NCBI GenBank assembly: GCA_943736015.1
Contig: OX031057.1
Coordinates: 38,588,501-38,652,500 of the forward strand
Direction of reading: 5' to 3'
Source of the DNA: Tridacna crocea
Lineage: Eukaryota > Mollusca > Bivalvia > Cardiida > Cardiidae
Length of the DNA stretch: 64,000 nucleotides
The translations under genes were made by a program, and so were the position numbers. This document shows, piece by piece, positions 8,977-22,023 of this stretch (within the stretch, counting starts at the first letter, position 1; the number at the start of each line of letters is the position of its first letter). The notes beneath the pieces are model-generated. The model worked only from the letters and a program-made list of their open reading frames with translations. It did not search any database and was not told the DNA's origin.

Positions 8977-10841
8977 TGGCAGTAAAGAAACGGGTATCCT
9001 GTCGCACTGAATATATGTCAAAGATCTTAAAGTGAAACAGCTTTAGCTAGGGAGTCAAAGTATCAATCCGAGTCTTAAGTGCGGAATGTTGCTAACAGAG
9101 CCTGTGGATTTTTAGAGATAATGATAACAGAGAGACAGTAAAGAGAGGCAGAGAGTGTGTGAGGGAGTGAGTTTGAGAAAGCTTTGATTTTGACATTTTT
9201 ACTTTATAGTGGAAAGGTTGTATTGTGGATGAAAAAATAGTTTGTAAGGCTAATGACGGAAAAGGGAAATATCTATACCGTGATAGATTTGAATAGACAC
9301 GTGTTGAAAATGTTAGAGGGAAAATATTATAACAGCCACACGCTTCTTTTCCACATAACAAATGTCAATGCACTGAATATCTATAACTATAACTCTAACA
9401 AGTGTTACCTGCACTGAAGGAAGGATCCAGTTAGTCTTAAATTATCTTTGATGTTCATTGAACAACGGTAATTTGCTTTGTCGAGATCTTCACAACGCAA
9501 ATTGTCTAGTCAGCTTGAGAATTATATTATTCTATTCAGTAATTTAGATGACTTGTTCTGGACAACCACACTTATTTGTTGACATAAAGCAATAATGGAA
9601 TTTAAGAAAGTAGATAAATATCAGATATCCATATTGTTAGAATAGAGATGGTGATTTAAAGGGCTGGCTGTAAGGGGAGGTGGAGGCCAGGGAAAATTAA
9701 TCAGACTGGTAAAATGTTGGTTGATAGGTAATGGTTGTAGTGTTGATACCGGATTTATTAGTAGAGATCGTTGTGTTTGTTTTCTTGGTGTTTTATGGCC
9801 TAATTGGTCAATACTGTCAATGCACCTACCCATGCTTTATTGAAGTTTATTTTTACCAGTACTTTACAGATTGTCTGTTTTAAACCACTGTTTGCTTTCC
9901 CTCATTAATAAATCAAAATGCCGATTGGCAGTAAAGAAAAATGTATCTTGTCGCAATGAACATATAAAAAGGTCTTGACGAAGAGCTTTGGAACAGCTTC
10001 CGATAGGGAGTCGAACCAGCAACCCGAGAGTTTTATGCCTGGAATGTTAAGGAGCCTCTTGATTTAAGGAGATACATGTATGAAGACCGAGAGACTGTGA
10101 CAGGCAGAGAGTATATTATGAGGGATTGGGTTTGAGAGAGCTTTTGATTTTGACACGTTTACCTTATAGTGAAAGGTTGTATTGTGGATAAAAAATAGTG
10201 AATTACTAAGGCCAATGACAGAAAAGCAAAATATCTATAAAGTGCTAAGGTTTAATATTCATGTTTTAAAAAGGTTTAAATGGTAAATATCGGAACTGAT
10301 ATAAAAGAAACTCTGTTCTTTTTCACATAACCATCGTTGAAACAAGGAACAGCAATGAGAGACCAGAATCGCAGTTAATTTCATCAAATATGGGAAAATA
10401 ATCTTCCATGTTAGCACTGGCGATCCCCTCTCTCTCTAGACTTGTAGATAAGCGACTGAGCTAATAGATTAGTCTTTTACGATTGATTGATTGAGTGGTT
10501 AGTTGACTGTATGTGTTTAACAGCGTTTTCAACAATATTTGAGTTATATTAGGGCGGCCTGTACATGTACCCATGTTTTCCTGGAGTTCAGTAACCATTA
10601 CTTCACACAATATTCTTCCCAAGCCACTGACTGTTTTTTCAACTCCACATAACTCTTGTCAGATCCGCTTTTCAGATGTTGGAGAAGAAGTAATCCTGAC
10701 GCAATGTGTATTATCAAATCCCAGAAAAGCATGGCTGAGCCGAGGATCTAAACCAGCTAACCCGTGTCTAAAGTTGTGTTCGCTACGGACCCGATTGCTA
10801 TTCAAATATCTGTCGAGTTTAACGTCAATAGAGTGTTGATT
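8977..10841. repeat. Unit 2 cassettes A, B and C with spacers
   Basis: Cassette A is at 8977-9361, B at 9821-10319 and C at 10560-10841, with the B-box word at 10007-10017 on the minus strand. The region carries three of the four substitutions shared with unit 7. Confidence 0.75.
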
Positions 10842-10965
10842 GGAAATGCTGTGATAGTTCTTACGATTAATAAAAGATAGGGAACCGATTTCAATCGCAA
10901 AATACCTATGTCTTCAAAACGTTTGAAATACTTTCAGTCCAAGATAGTAGGTGTTTGGTCAGTGC

Positions 10966-12166
10966 CATAATTCATATTTTCGTTTACCTAGCTGTCAGTA
11001 AGTACCATCAATCCGATGTACCCCTAGCCCCTGAGAGGAGTCAACAAACGCTTGAGATTTAGCCAAGTCCTTTTTCCTTCAGCTGATTGTCCTGAGCTCT
11101 CAGTCCATGACACCAGCCATTCCCCCCTGGTTAATAAACCACATGTTTTCCTCTCTACATAAGATGCTACCTTGATTGGTCAAGTGTAAGTGGATGCCCA
11201 GATTCTGGAATTTACCTTAACTGAATGTCGTTAGCTCTTACCCTCAGTCTGTTCGATGAAGCTTAGCCCATGAGATGTACCTCCTATCCGAGAAAGGTTT
11301 CTTCGTTTCTTTTGATTAATATGTATGCCTTTAAAATGGAACCCTTTCAGGCACTGAAACTGTATCTACATGAATGTGATCGACCGGCATTCCTGAGCAT
11401 GTATTCCCAGTCCGTGCTGTCATATATCCGTAGTCTTTAACTCGCACTTCAAACCATCGCACCGAGTTCTTGAGATTGTATCATCTGTTCGTGGAATGTT
11501 CCCTCAGTGTTTTTCATTTCCTCTTAGACTTGAAACTCGTGCCTATAGTCCATTTGATGTTCCCCAGGCACTACACCACTGAACTGACTCGAATGCTTGC
11601 ATTTGCCCTGTTTGCTGATAGCCTCAGCCCCTGAGAAACGTATCCTAAATCTGTGAGATGTACCCTTAGCGAGTAACTGTGCCCTGAGACCCGACAACTG
11701 TATGGTAAGGCTGTACCACATGTCCGTCTGATGTACTCAAGGTTTGTAAGACGTGCACTTTGTCCATAGGTTATTCTCGCATAACATGTCACGTATTGTA
11801 AGGTATTGAGATCCTTCTATAGTCATTGAGATGTATTCTCGGGCCATGAAACCGTGATTTTACTTCGAGCCTGTCATCTTTCACCATAACTTGTGGGATG
11901 TTCCCATTTTCCTTTCTCCACACTCTTAGACTTTGACTTTGCAGAAACCCTAAAACTGTGTCTCTGTCCTTATGTCAAACTTACGTCATGTGCCTCTATC
12001 CAAGATCAAAATTTTCTCCAAGTTCAAATGATGTAACCTCTCTATTTTACATCTGTGCCTAAACTTTGGATTTACCTTCAGCCGATTAGCTTGTGCATTA
12101 GGTCTGTGCAATCTTTCCCCAATTTGTGAACTGTTTCTGCAATCCTAGGGCTCTTGGCCTCAGTCT
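10966..12166. repeat. Unit 2 degenerate minisatellite
   Basis: This is the copy of the 20-22 bp degenerate repeat. It has G at 11867 where only unit 7 agrees. Confidence 0.6.
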
Positions 12167-12296
12167 ATGGAATTGAGATATTAGTCGATGTGGGATGCCA
12201 TTGAAACCCTTGTGCTATTTCCTTACTGTCGTTTTCCAACGTTTAAAAGGTGCCCTTTCTATTCTTTGACAATAAGTTTAATCCCAAAACCGTTTG

Positions 12297-12609
12297 TCCC
12301 CTCTCTCTTTTACTCTTATCGCTCTTGCTCTCTTCCTTACTTTGACATTGTATGTCGTTCTGGCTATCCCTCTTTCTGGGCTGTCTCTTTCTCTCTTCTC
12401 TTCCATCCTTCTATATCTCAGTCATTCTCTTACTCTTTCCTTTCGCTATCTCTCACTATCTCTATTTCTAATGTTTTCTTTTTCTCTGCCTGTTTCTCTA
12501 TTTCTGTCTAACTCATTTCTTCTGTTCTCCAGACTCCATTTTTCTTTCAATCTCAATCCCTCCCTCCTTCCTCTCTACACCTGTCTCTCTACTTTTGCCT
12601 GTCTCTCTG

Positions 12610-12652
<43 letters not shown>

Positions 12653-12904
12653 CTGTCTGCATCTGCCTCTCTGTGGCTTAATCTTCGTCTCTCTGCCTCT
12701 CTCTGGCTCTGTATCTCTGCCTATCTTATGCTCTATTTCAATTCCTCTTTTAGGCTCTATCTGTCAGACTCTCTTTTTCTCTATCCTGTTCTCTTTCTCT
12801 TTCGCTCTGTTCTCTTTCTCTTTCGCTCTCATTCTCTCTCTGTGTCTCTCACTCATTCTCTCTGTCTCTGTCTGTCTGTCTCTCTCTCTCTCCCTCACTC
12901 TCTC
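12297..12904 (+). repeat. Unit 2 pyrimidine tract, (CT)18 and (GTCT)3
   Basis: This tract has the longest CT run of the array (12613-12648) and a short GTCT run; the two changes cancel in length. Here a frame of 264 codons (12294-13088) stays open through the tract, while the same start gives 125-127 or 204 codons in other units. Its length is set by the microsatellite, which argues against a protein. Confidence 0.93.
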
Positions 12905-13052
12905 ATTAACCACATATCATAGCTTACCTCTTCTTATAAGTTTTTTCAAGTTCACAGATCGCAGTTTTCTCCTTTACCCCACAAACTGCATTCTCCATTT
13001 CAGATTTATCCTCCTTCAGTCCTTTTTACCCTCTGCCTCTTGCAACACTTGG

Positions 13053-16000
13053 TATACTAAATTCTTACAAAATTGTTTCTACACTTGATCTACTTAACTG
13101 TGAGAGTATCATTGAGACACTTGATTTCTCATCTTAAACTTCGTTCGGATCACTGGATTTTCTTTATCACCTGGGAAATGTAACAACGTAGTGATAATTA
13201 ATTTATTAGGTCTTCGGAACAGTGAATTGACTTTTTTTCTCGCCGGGTAATTTGAACACTGTATTAATAATATTCTTACCAAGTCATTGCAACCAGGAAC
13301 CAACCTTTTATGTAATCATTGCAACAATGGATTGAGAAGTCATTGTAACAGTGAATTAATTCATCTGTCACAGAGTCATTGCAACAATGGACTATTTCTT
13401 TTGTCATTACTACACTGGACTGATTATTTTTCTGCTAGTAATTACAACAATGGGTTTAGAAATTTATAACCTAGTCATTGCAACATTGGATTGACTTATT
13501 TCTGTCCTTATCATTGCATCAATAGTTATCCTAACCTGACCAAGTAATATCAGTTATTGACTTATAAATTCCATATGTAGTGATTGTAATAGTGAATTTA
13601 CCAAACTCTTACTTAGCTCCTGAAAGACTGGATTACTTGTTAAAAGTCATTATATGAGTGAATTGACATCGCTCTGAAGGTCATTGCAAGACTATTTTTT
13701 GCTTTGTTAGTTGTTGCAAATTTTGGACAGTTATAACTAGTTGTTCTAACATTCAACCGATGAATGTCTTGCCTAGCCATTAGTACTGAGATTGACCAAT
13801 CTTTGCATAATCATTGTAACCTTAAACTGACTTCTCTTTAACCTAGTCATTGTAACAATGGACTGAGAAACTTTTTAATTTGTCATTGCTACACTGGATT
13901 GATTTTTTTTCTACTAGTAATGACTGTAATGGATTTAGAAATTGATAACCTAGTCATTGCAACAATGGATTGACTTATTTCTGTGCTTGTCATTGAATCG
14001 GTAGATATCCTTACTTGACTAAGTTATATCAGTAACAGACTTTTAAATTCCATGTCTAGTGATTGTAATACTGAGTTGACCAATCTCTTCATTAGTCACT
14101 GCAAAACCAGATTGACACTGGTTAACCCATTACTACACAATCCCTACTTTTGAGGCCCCTGAGAAAGAAGGGTTTAGAAAACATTGTGGGAAAAAGAGAA
14201 AATGCTGGTAACCAGCATTTCCTCCTTTTCCCACAACGTTTTCTATCCTTCACAAAACAAATTTCAAATTTTCAGTCACTTTTATTGTGTCATCTGCAAA
14301 TGTTTTTGATTTGGACAAACCTAAAATTTTGTCATTTGGTAATGAGATAAAATCATTGTAACAGTGAATTGACTTCTCTCAGAAGGTCATTGCAACAGTG
14401 TATGTTTTGCTTTGTTAGTCATTGCAATCCTGGACAGTTATAGTCATTGTAATATTCACCTGATGAATGTCTCGCCTAGCCATTGGTACTGAGATTGACA
14501 AATCTTTTGCATAGTCATTGCAACCCTGACCCGACTTCTCTTTCACTTAGTCATTGCAAGAATTGCTTGAGATTTTTTTTTTATCATAAATGGATATATT
14601 GATGTCACCTTGTCATTGCTACAATGGATTGATAATTCTATGACTTTGTCATTGGAACAATTGATTGACTATCCTCTCGCCTAGACTTTGTAACACTGGA
14701 TTATACTAAATTCTTATAAAATTGCTTCGACAGTTGATCTAAACTGTGATAGTGATTCAGACACTGGATTTCTCATCTTAATCTTGGAGTTCGGATCAAT
14801 GGATCTTTTCTATCACCTTGGTAAATGTAACAATGGAGTGATAATTAATTTATAAAGATTTTGCAACAGTGAATTGACCTTTTTTTCTCACCAGATAATT
14901 GGAACACTGCATTAATAATATTCTTACCAAGTCCATGCAACCCTGAACTAACAGTTTACGTATGCATTGCAACAATGGTTTGAAAAATCATTGTAACTTA
15001 AACAGTGAATTATTTTATCTGTAACAAAGTCATTGCAACAATGGATTAATTTTGTTTTATTTGTCACTGCTACACTGCATTGATTCTCTTTCTACTTGTA
15101 ATTACAACAATGGATTTAAAAATTTATAACCAAGTCAATGCTAAAATGGATTGACTCATTTCTGTTCTTGTCATTGCATCAATAGATATCCTATCCTGAT
15201 CAAGTAATATCACTTCTAGATATATCAATTCCATACCTAGTGATTGTAACAATGAATTTACCAATCTCTTACTCAGTCACTGCAAAACTAGATTGACTTG
15301 TTAAAATCATTGCAATAGTGAAGTAACTTGTCTCAGAAGGTCATTGCAACTCTGCATTTTTTGCTTTGTTAGTCATTGCAGTCCTGGAGAGTTATAATTG
15401 GTCATTGCAACATTCAACTGATGAATGTTGCTTCTAGTCATTGGCACTGAGATTGACAAATCTTTGTGTAGTCATTGCAAGCCTGGACTGACTTCTCTTT
15501 TACCTAGTCATTGCAACAATGGATTGAGAAACACTTTATCATTGCTGCGCTGGATTGATTATTTTTCTACCAGTGATTACAAAAAATGGACTTAGAAATC
15601 TATAACCTAGTCATTGCAACAATTGATTGTCATTGCATCAATAGATATCCTAACCTGACCAAGTAATACCAGTTTTAGACTTATAAAGTCCATATCTAGT
15701 GATTGTAAGACTGAATTTACCAATCTGTTACTCAGCCGGTGAAAAACTGGATTATTCGTTAAGTCATCATAACAGTGAATTGACTTCTCTCTGATGGTCA
15801 TTGCAACACTGTATTTTTGCTTTGTTCATCATTGCAATTCTGGACAGTGATAACTAGTCATTGCAACATTGAACTGGTGAATGTTTCGCCTAGCCTTTGG
15901 TAATTCGATTTACAAATCTTTGCATAGTAGTTGCAACCCTATACCGACTTCTCTCTCACCTAGTCATTGCAACAATAGAATGAGAAACTTTTGTATTTGC

Positions 16001-17847
16001 CATTGCAACACTGGATTGATTATTTCCTACTATTAATTACAACAATGGATTTAGTAATTTATAACCTAGTGATGCAACAATTGAATGACTTATTTCTGTG
16101 CTTGTTACTGGATCAATAGATATCCTTATCTGACCAGGTAATACAAGTTCTAGACTTGTAAATTCCAAATCTAGTGATAGTAATACTGAATTTATCGATC
16201 TCTAAGTCACTGCAAAACTAGATTGACTTGTTAAAATCATTGTAACAGTAAACTGACTAATCTCAGGTCATTGAAACACTATTTTTTTGCTCTGTTAGTC
16301 ATTGCAATCTTGGACAGTTGTAACTAGTGATTGCAACATTCAACTGATAAATGTCTCGCCTAGCCATTGGTACTGAGATTGACAAATCTTTGCATTGTCA
16401 TTTCAGCCCTGGACCGACTTCTCTTTCACCTAGTCATTGCAACAATGGATTAACTTATTTCTGTTCTTGCCATTGCATCAATAGATATCCTAACTTGACC
16501 AAGTAATGTCACTTATCTATAGACATATAAATTCCATATCTAGTGATTGTAAGACTGAATTTACCAATCTCTTATTTAGTCACTGAAAAACTGGATAACT
16601 CATTAAAACCATTGTAACAGTGAACTGACTGCTTTCAGAAGGTCATTGCAACACTGTACTTTTTGCTTTATTTCTCATTGCAATCCTGGACTGTTATAAC
16701 TAGTCATTGCAACACTGAAGTGATGAATGTCTCGTGGTACTGAGACTGAGAAATTTTTGTGTGGTAATTGCAACCCTAGACTGACTTCTCTTTGATGTAG
16801 TCATTGCAAGAATGGATTGAGAAACTTTATAATTTGTCATTGATACGATCATTGTTCTACTAGTAATTACAATAATGGGTTTAGAAATTTATAACACAGT
16901 AATTGCAACAGTGGATTGACTTATTTCTGTGCTTGTCATTGTATCAATAGATATCTTAACCTGACCAAGTGATATCAGTTATAGACTTATAAATTCAATA
17001 TCTAGTATTTGTAATACTGAAATCAACATCTCTTACTCAGCCGTAGAACACCTTGATTACTCGTTAAATGTCTATATAACAGTGAATTGACTTCTTTCAG
17101 AAGGTCATTGCAACACTGTATGTTTTGCTTTGTTAGTCATTGCAATCCTGGACAGTTATAAGTAGTCATTGCAACATTCAACTGATGAATGTCTCGCCTA
17201 GCCATAGATGCTGAGATTGATAATACTTTGCATAGTCATTGCAAGCCTGGACTAACTTCTCATTGACCTAGTCATTGCAACAATGCATTGAGAAACTTTT
17301 TGTCATAGCATCTCTGGATTGATTTTTTTTCACTACTGATTACACGATAGATTTAGAAATTGATAAACTAGTCATTGAAACAATGGATTGACTCATTTCT
17401 ATGCTTGTCATTGCATCAATAGTTATCCTAACCTGACCTAGTAATAATAGTTATAGACTTATAAATTCTAAGTCTAGTGATTGTAATACTGAATTTAGCA
17501 ATCTTTTACTTAGTCACTGCAAAATAGATGGACTGATTAAAAGTCATTATAACGGTTAACTGGCTTCTCTCAGAAGGTCATTGCAACACAGCATTTTTTG
17601 CTACACCTAATTGTTCCAACAATGGATTGAGAATTTGTTTGTCATTGCCACACTGGATTATTTTTCTACTATTAAATACAACAATGGATTTAGAAATTTA
17701 TAACAAAGTCATTACAACAATTGATTGATTTATTTCTGTGCTTGTCATTGCATCAATAGATATTCTAACCTGACCGAGTAATATCAATTATAGAGTTATG
17801 AATTCCATCTCTATTGATTGAAATACTGATTTTACCAATTTCTTAAA
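13053..17847. repeat. Unit 2 higher-order satellite
   Basis: The monomer order is the same as in unit 1, with the TTAA-flanked element at the same place. It differs by the 10-T run near 14573 and by C at 16108. Confidence 0.9.
14126..14346. mobile_element. Unit 2 copy of the TTAA-flanked element
   Basis: The element is 221 bp with the palindrome at 14176-14244. It has the same position and edges as in unit 1, so it was copied with the unit and did not insert independently. Confidence 0.55.
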
Positions 17848-17951
17848 TGCACCTATCCATGCTTTATTGAAGTTTCTTCTACCAGTACTTTGCACTATGT
17901 CTGTTTCAAACCACTGTCTGCTTTCTCACATAAACAAGTCGAAACGCTGAT

Positions 17952-19816
17952 TGGCAGTAAAGAAACGGGTATCCTGTCGCACTGAATATATGTCAAAGAT
18001 CTTAAAGTGAAACAGCTTTAGCTAGGGAGTCAAAGTATCAATCCGAGTCTTAAGTGCGGAATGTTGCTAACAGAGCCTGTGGATTTTTAGAGATAATGAT
18101 AACAGAGAGACAGTAAAGAGAGGCAGAGAGTGTGTGAGGGAGTGAGTTTGAGAAAGCTTTGATTTTGACATTTTTACTTTATAGTGGAAAGGTTGTATTG
18201 TGGATGAAAAAATAGTTTGTAAGGCTAATGACGGAAAAGGGAAATATCTATACCGTGATAGATTTGAATAGACACGTGTTGAAAATGTTAGAGGGAAAAT
18301 ATTATAACAGCCACACGCTTCTTTTCCACATAACAAATGTCAATGCACTGAATATCTATAACTATAACTCTAACAAGTGTTACCTGCACTGAAGGAAGGA
18401 TCCAGTTAGTCTTAAATTATCTTTGATGTTCATTGAACAACGGTAATTTGCTTTGTCGAGATCTTCACAACGCAAATTGTCTAGTCAGCTTGAGAATTAT
18501 ATTATTCTATTCAGTAATTTAGATGACTTGTTCTGGACAACCACACTTATTTGTTGACATAAAGCAATAATGGAATTTAAGAAAGTAGATAAATATCAGA
18601 TATCCATATTGTTAGAATAGAGATGGTGATTTAAAGGGCTGGCTGTAAGGGGAGGTGGAGGCCAGGGAAAATTAATCAGACTGGTAAAATGTTGGTTGAT
18701 AGGTAATGGTTGTAGTGTTGATACCGGATTTATTAGTAGAGATCGTTGTGTTTGTTTTCTTGGTGTTTTATGGCCTAATTGGTCAATACTGTCAATGCAC
18801 CTACCCATGCTTTATTGAAGTTTATTTTTACCAGTACTTTACAGATTGTCTGTTTTAAACCACTGTTTGCTTTCCCTCATTAATAAATCAAAATGCCGAT
18901 TGGCAGTAAAGAAAAATGTATCTTGTCGCAATGAACATATAAAAAGGTCTTGACGAAGAGCTTTGGAACAGCTTCTGATAGGGAGTCGAACCAGCAACCC
19001 GAGAGTTTTATGCCTGGAATGTTAAGGAGCCTCTTGATTTAAGGAGATACATGTATGAAGACCGAGAGACTGTGACAGGCAGAGAGTATATTATGAGGGA
19101 TTGGGTTTGAGAGAGCTTTTGATTTTGACACGTTTACCTTATAGTGAAAGGTTGTATTGTGGATAAAAAATAGTGAATTACTAAGGCCAATGACAGAAAA
19201 GCAAAATATCTATAAAGTGCTAGGGTTTAATATTCATGTTTTAAAAATGTTTAAATGGTAAATATCGGAACTGATATAAAAGAAACTCTGTTCTTTTTCA
19301 CATAACCATCGTTGAAACAAGGAACAGCAATGAGAGACCAGAATCGCAGTTAATTTCATCAAATATGGGAAAATAATCTTCCATGTTAGCACTGGCGATC
19401 CCCTCTCTCTCTAGACTTGTAGATATGCGACTGAGCTAATAGATTAGTCTTTTACGATTGATTGATTGAGTGGTTAGTTGACTGTATGTGTTTAACAGCG
19501 TTTTCAACAATATTTGAGTTATATTAGGGCGGCCTGTACATGTACCCATGTTTTCCTGGAGTTCAGTAACCAGTACTTCACACAATATTCTTCCCAAGCC
19601 ACTAACTGTTTTTTCAACTCCACATAACTCTTGTCAGATCCGCTTTTCAGATGTTGGAGAAGAAGTAATCCTGACGCAATGTGTATTATCAAATCCCAGA
19701 AAAGCATGGCTGAGCCGAGGATCTAAACCAGCTAACCCGTGTCTAAAGTTGTGTTCGCTACGGACCCGATTGCTATTCAAATATCTGTCGAGTTTAACGT
19801 CAATAGAGTGTTGATT
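17952..19816. repeat. Unit 3 cassettes A, B and C with spacers
   Basis: Cassette A is at 17952-18336, B at 18796-19294 and C at 19535-19816. The B-box word is at 18982-18992 on the minus strand. Confidence 0.75.
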
Positions 19817-19940
19817 GGAAATGCTGTGATAGTTCTTACGATTAATAAAAGATAGGGAACCGATTTCAATCGCAAAATACCTATGTCTTCAAAACGTTTG
19901 AAATACTTTCAGTCCAAGATAGTAGGTGTTTGGTCAGTGC

Positions 19941-21141
19941 CATAATTCATATTTTCGTTTACCTAGCTGTCAGTAAGTACCATCAATCCGATGTACCCCT
20001 AGCCCCTGAGAGGAGTCAACAAACGCTTGAGATTTAGCCAAGTCCTTTTTCCTTCAGCTGATTGTCCTGAGCTCTCAGTCCATGACACCAGCCATTCCCC
20101 CCTGGTTAATAAACCACATGTTTTCCTCTCTACATAAGATGCTACCTTGATTGGTCAAGTGTAAGTGGATGCCCAGATTCTGGAATTTACCTTAACTGAA
20201 TGTCGTTAGCTCTTACCCTCAGTCTGTTCGATGAAGCTTAGCCCATGAGATGTACCTCCTATCCGAGAAAGGTTTCTTCGTTTCTTTTGATTAATATGTA
20301 TGCCTTTAAAATGGAACCCTTTCAGGCACTGAAACTGTATCTACATGAATGTGATCGACCGGCATTCCTGAGCATGTATTCCCAGTCCGTGCTGTCATAT
20401 ATCCGTAGTCTTTAACTCGCACTTCAAACCATCGCACCGAGTTCTTGAGATTGTATCATCTGTTCGTGGAATGTTCCCTCAGTGTTTTTCATTTCCTCTT
20501 AGACTTGAAACTCGTGCCTATAGTCCATTTGATGTTCCCCAGGCACTACACCACTGAACTGACTCGAATGCTTGCATTTGCCCTGTTTGCTGATAGCCTC
20601 AGCCCCTGAGAAACGTATCCTAAATCTGTGAGATGTACCCTTAGCGAGTAACTGTGCCCTGAGACCCGACAACTGTATGGTAAGGCTGTACCACATGTCC
20701 GTCTGATGTACTCAAGGTTTGTAAGACGTGCACTTTGTCCATAGGTTATTCTCGCATAACATGTCACGTATTGTAAGGTATTGAGATCCTTCTATAGTCA
20801 TTGAGATGTATTCTCGGGCCATGAAACCGTGATTTTACTTCCAGCCTGTCATCTTTCACCATAACTTGTGGGATGTTCCCATTTTCCTTTCTCCACACTC
20901 TTAGACTTTGACTTTGCAGAAACCCTAAAACTGTGCCTCTGTCCTTATGTCAAACTTACGTCATGTGCCTCTATCCAAGATCAAAATTTTCTCCAAGTTC
21001 AAATGATGTAACCTCTCTATTTTACATCTGTGCCTAAACTTTGGATTTACCTTCAGCCGATTAGCTTGTGCATTAGGTCTGTGCAATCTTTCCCCAATTT
21101 GTGAACTGTTTCTGCAATCCTAGGGCTCTTGGCCTCAGTCT
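19941..21141. repeat. Unit 3 degenerate minisatellite
   Basis: This is the copy of the 20-22 bp degenerate repeat, with a private C at 20936. Confidence 0.6.
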
Positions 21142-21271
21142 ATGGAATTGAGATATTAGTCGATGTGGGATGCCATTGAAACCCTTGTGCTATTTCCTTA
21201 CTGTCGTTTTCCAACGTTTAAAAGGTGCCCTTTCTATTCTTTGACAATAAGTTTAATCCCAAAACCGTTTG

Positions 21272-21584
21272 TCCCCTCTCTCTTTTACTCTTATCGCTCT
21301 TGCTCTCTTCCTTACTTTGACATTGTATGTCGTTCTGGCTATCCCTCTTTCTGGGCTGTCTCTTTCTCTCTTCTCTTCCATCCTTCTATATCTCAGTCAT
21401 TCTCTTACTCTTTCCTTTCGCTATCTCTCACTATCTCTATTTCTAATGTTTTCTTTTTCTCTGCCTGTTTCTCTATTTCTGTCTAACTCATTTCTTCTGT
21501 TCTCCAGACTCCATTTTTCTTTCAATCTCAATCCCTCCCTCCTTCCTCTCTACACCTGTCTCTCTACTTTTGCCTGTCTCTCTG

Positions 21585-21623
<39 letters not shown>

Positions 21624-21875
21624 CTGTCTGCATCTGCCTCTCTGTGGCTTAATCTTCGTCTCTCTGCCTCTCTCTGGCTCTGTATCTCTGCCTATCTTAT
21701 GCTCTATTTCAATTCCTCTTTTAGGCTCTATCTGTCAGACTCTCTTTTTCTCTATCCTGTTCTCTTTCTCTTTCGCTCTGTTCTCTTTCTCTTTCGCTCT
21801 CATTCTCTCTCTGTGTCTCTCACTCATTCTCTCTGTCTCTGTCTGTCTGTCTGTCTCTCTCTCCCTCACTCTCTC
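21272..21875 (+). repeat. Unit 3 pyrimidine tract, (CT)16 and (GTCT)4
   Basis: The CT run is at 21588-21619. Four GTCT repeats follow near 21841, one fewer than in unit 1. Confidence 0.93.
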
Positions 21876-22023
21876 ATTAACCACATATCATAGCTTACCT
21901 CTTCTTATAAGTTTTTTCAAGTTCACAGATCGCAGTTTTCTCCTTTACCCCACAAACTGCATTCTCCATTTCAGATTTATCCTCCTTCAGTCCTTTTTAC
22001 CCTCTGCCTCTTGCAACACTTGG

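Larger units (their letters stand above)
8977..17951. repeat. Macrosatellite unit 2 (8,975 bp)
   Basis: The layout is the same as unit 1. It shares four substitutions only with unit 7: G at 10273, A at 10451, T at 10598 and G at 11867. It also shares a 10-T run (13 in the others) near 14573-14582. Private changes seen include C near 10001 in cassette B, A for G near 10247, G near 10629 and A near 13108. It carries C at 16108, like units 3-5 and unlike units 1, 6 and 7. Confidence 0.97.
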
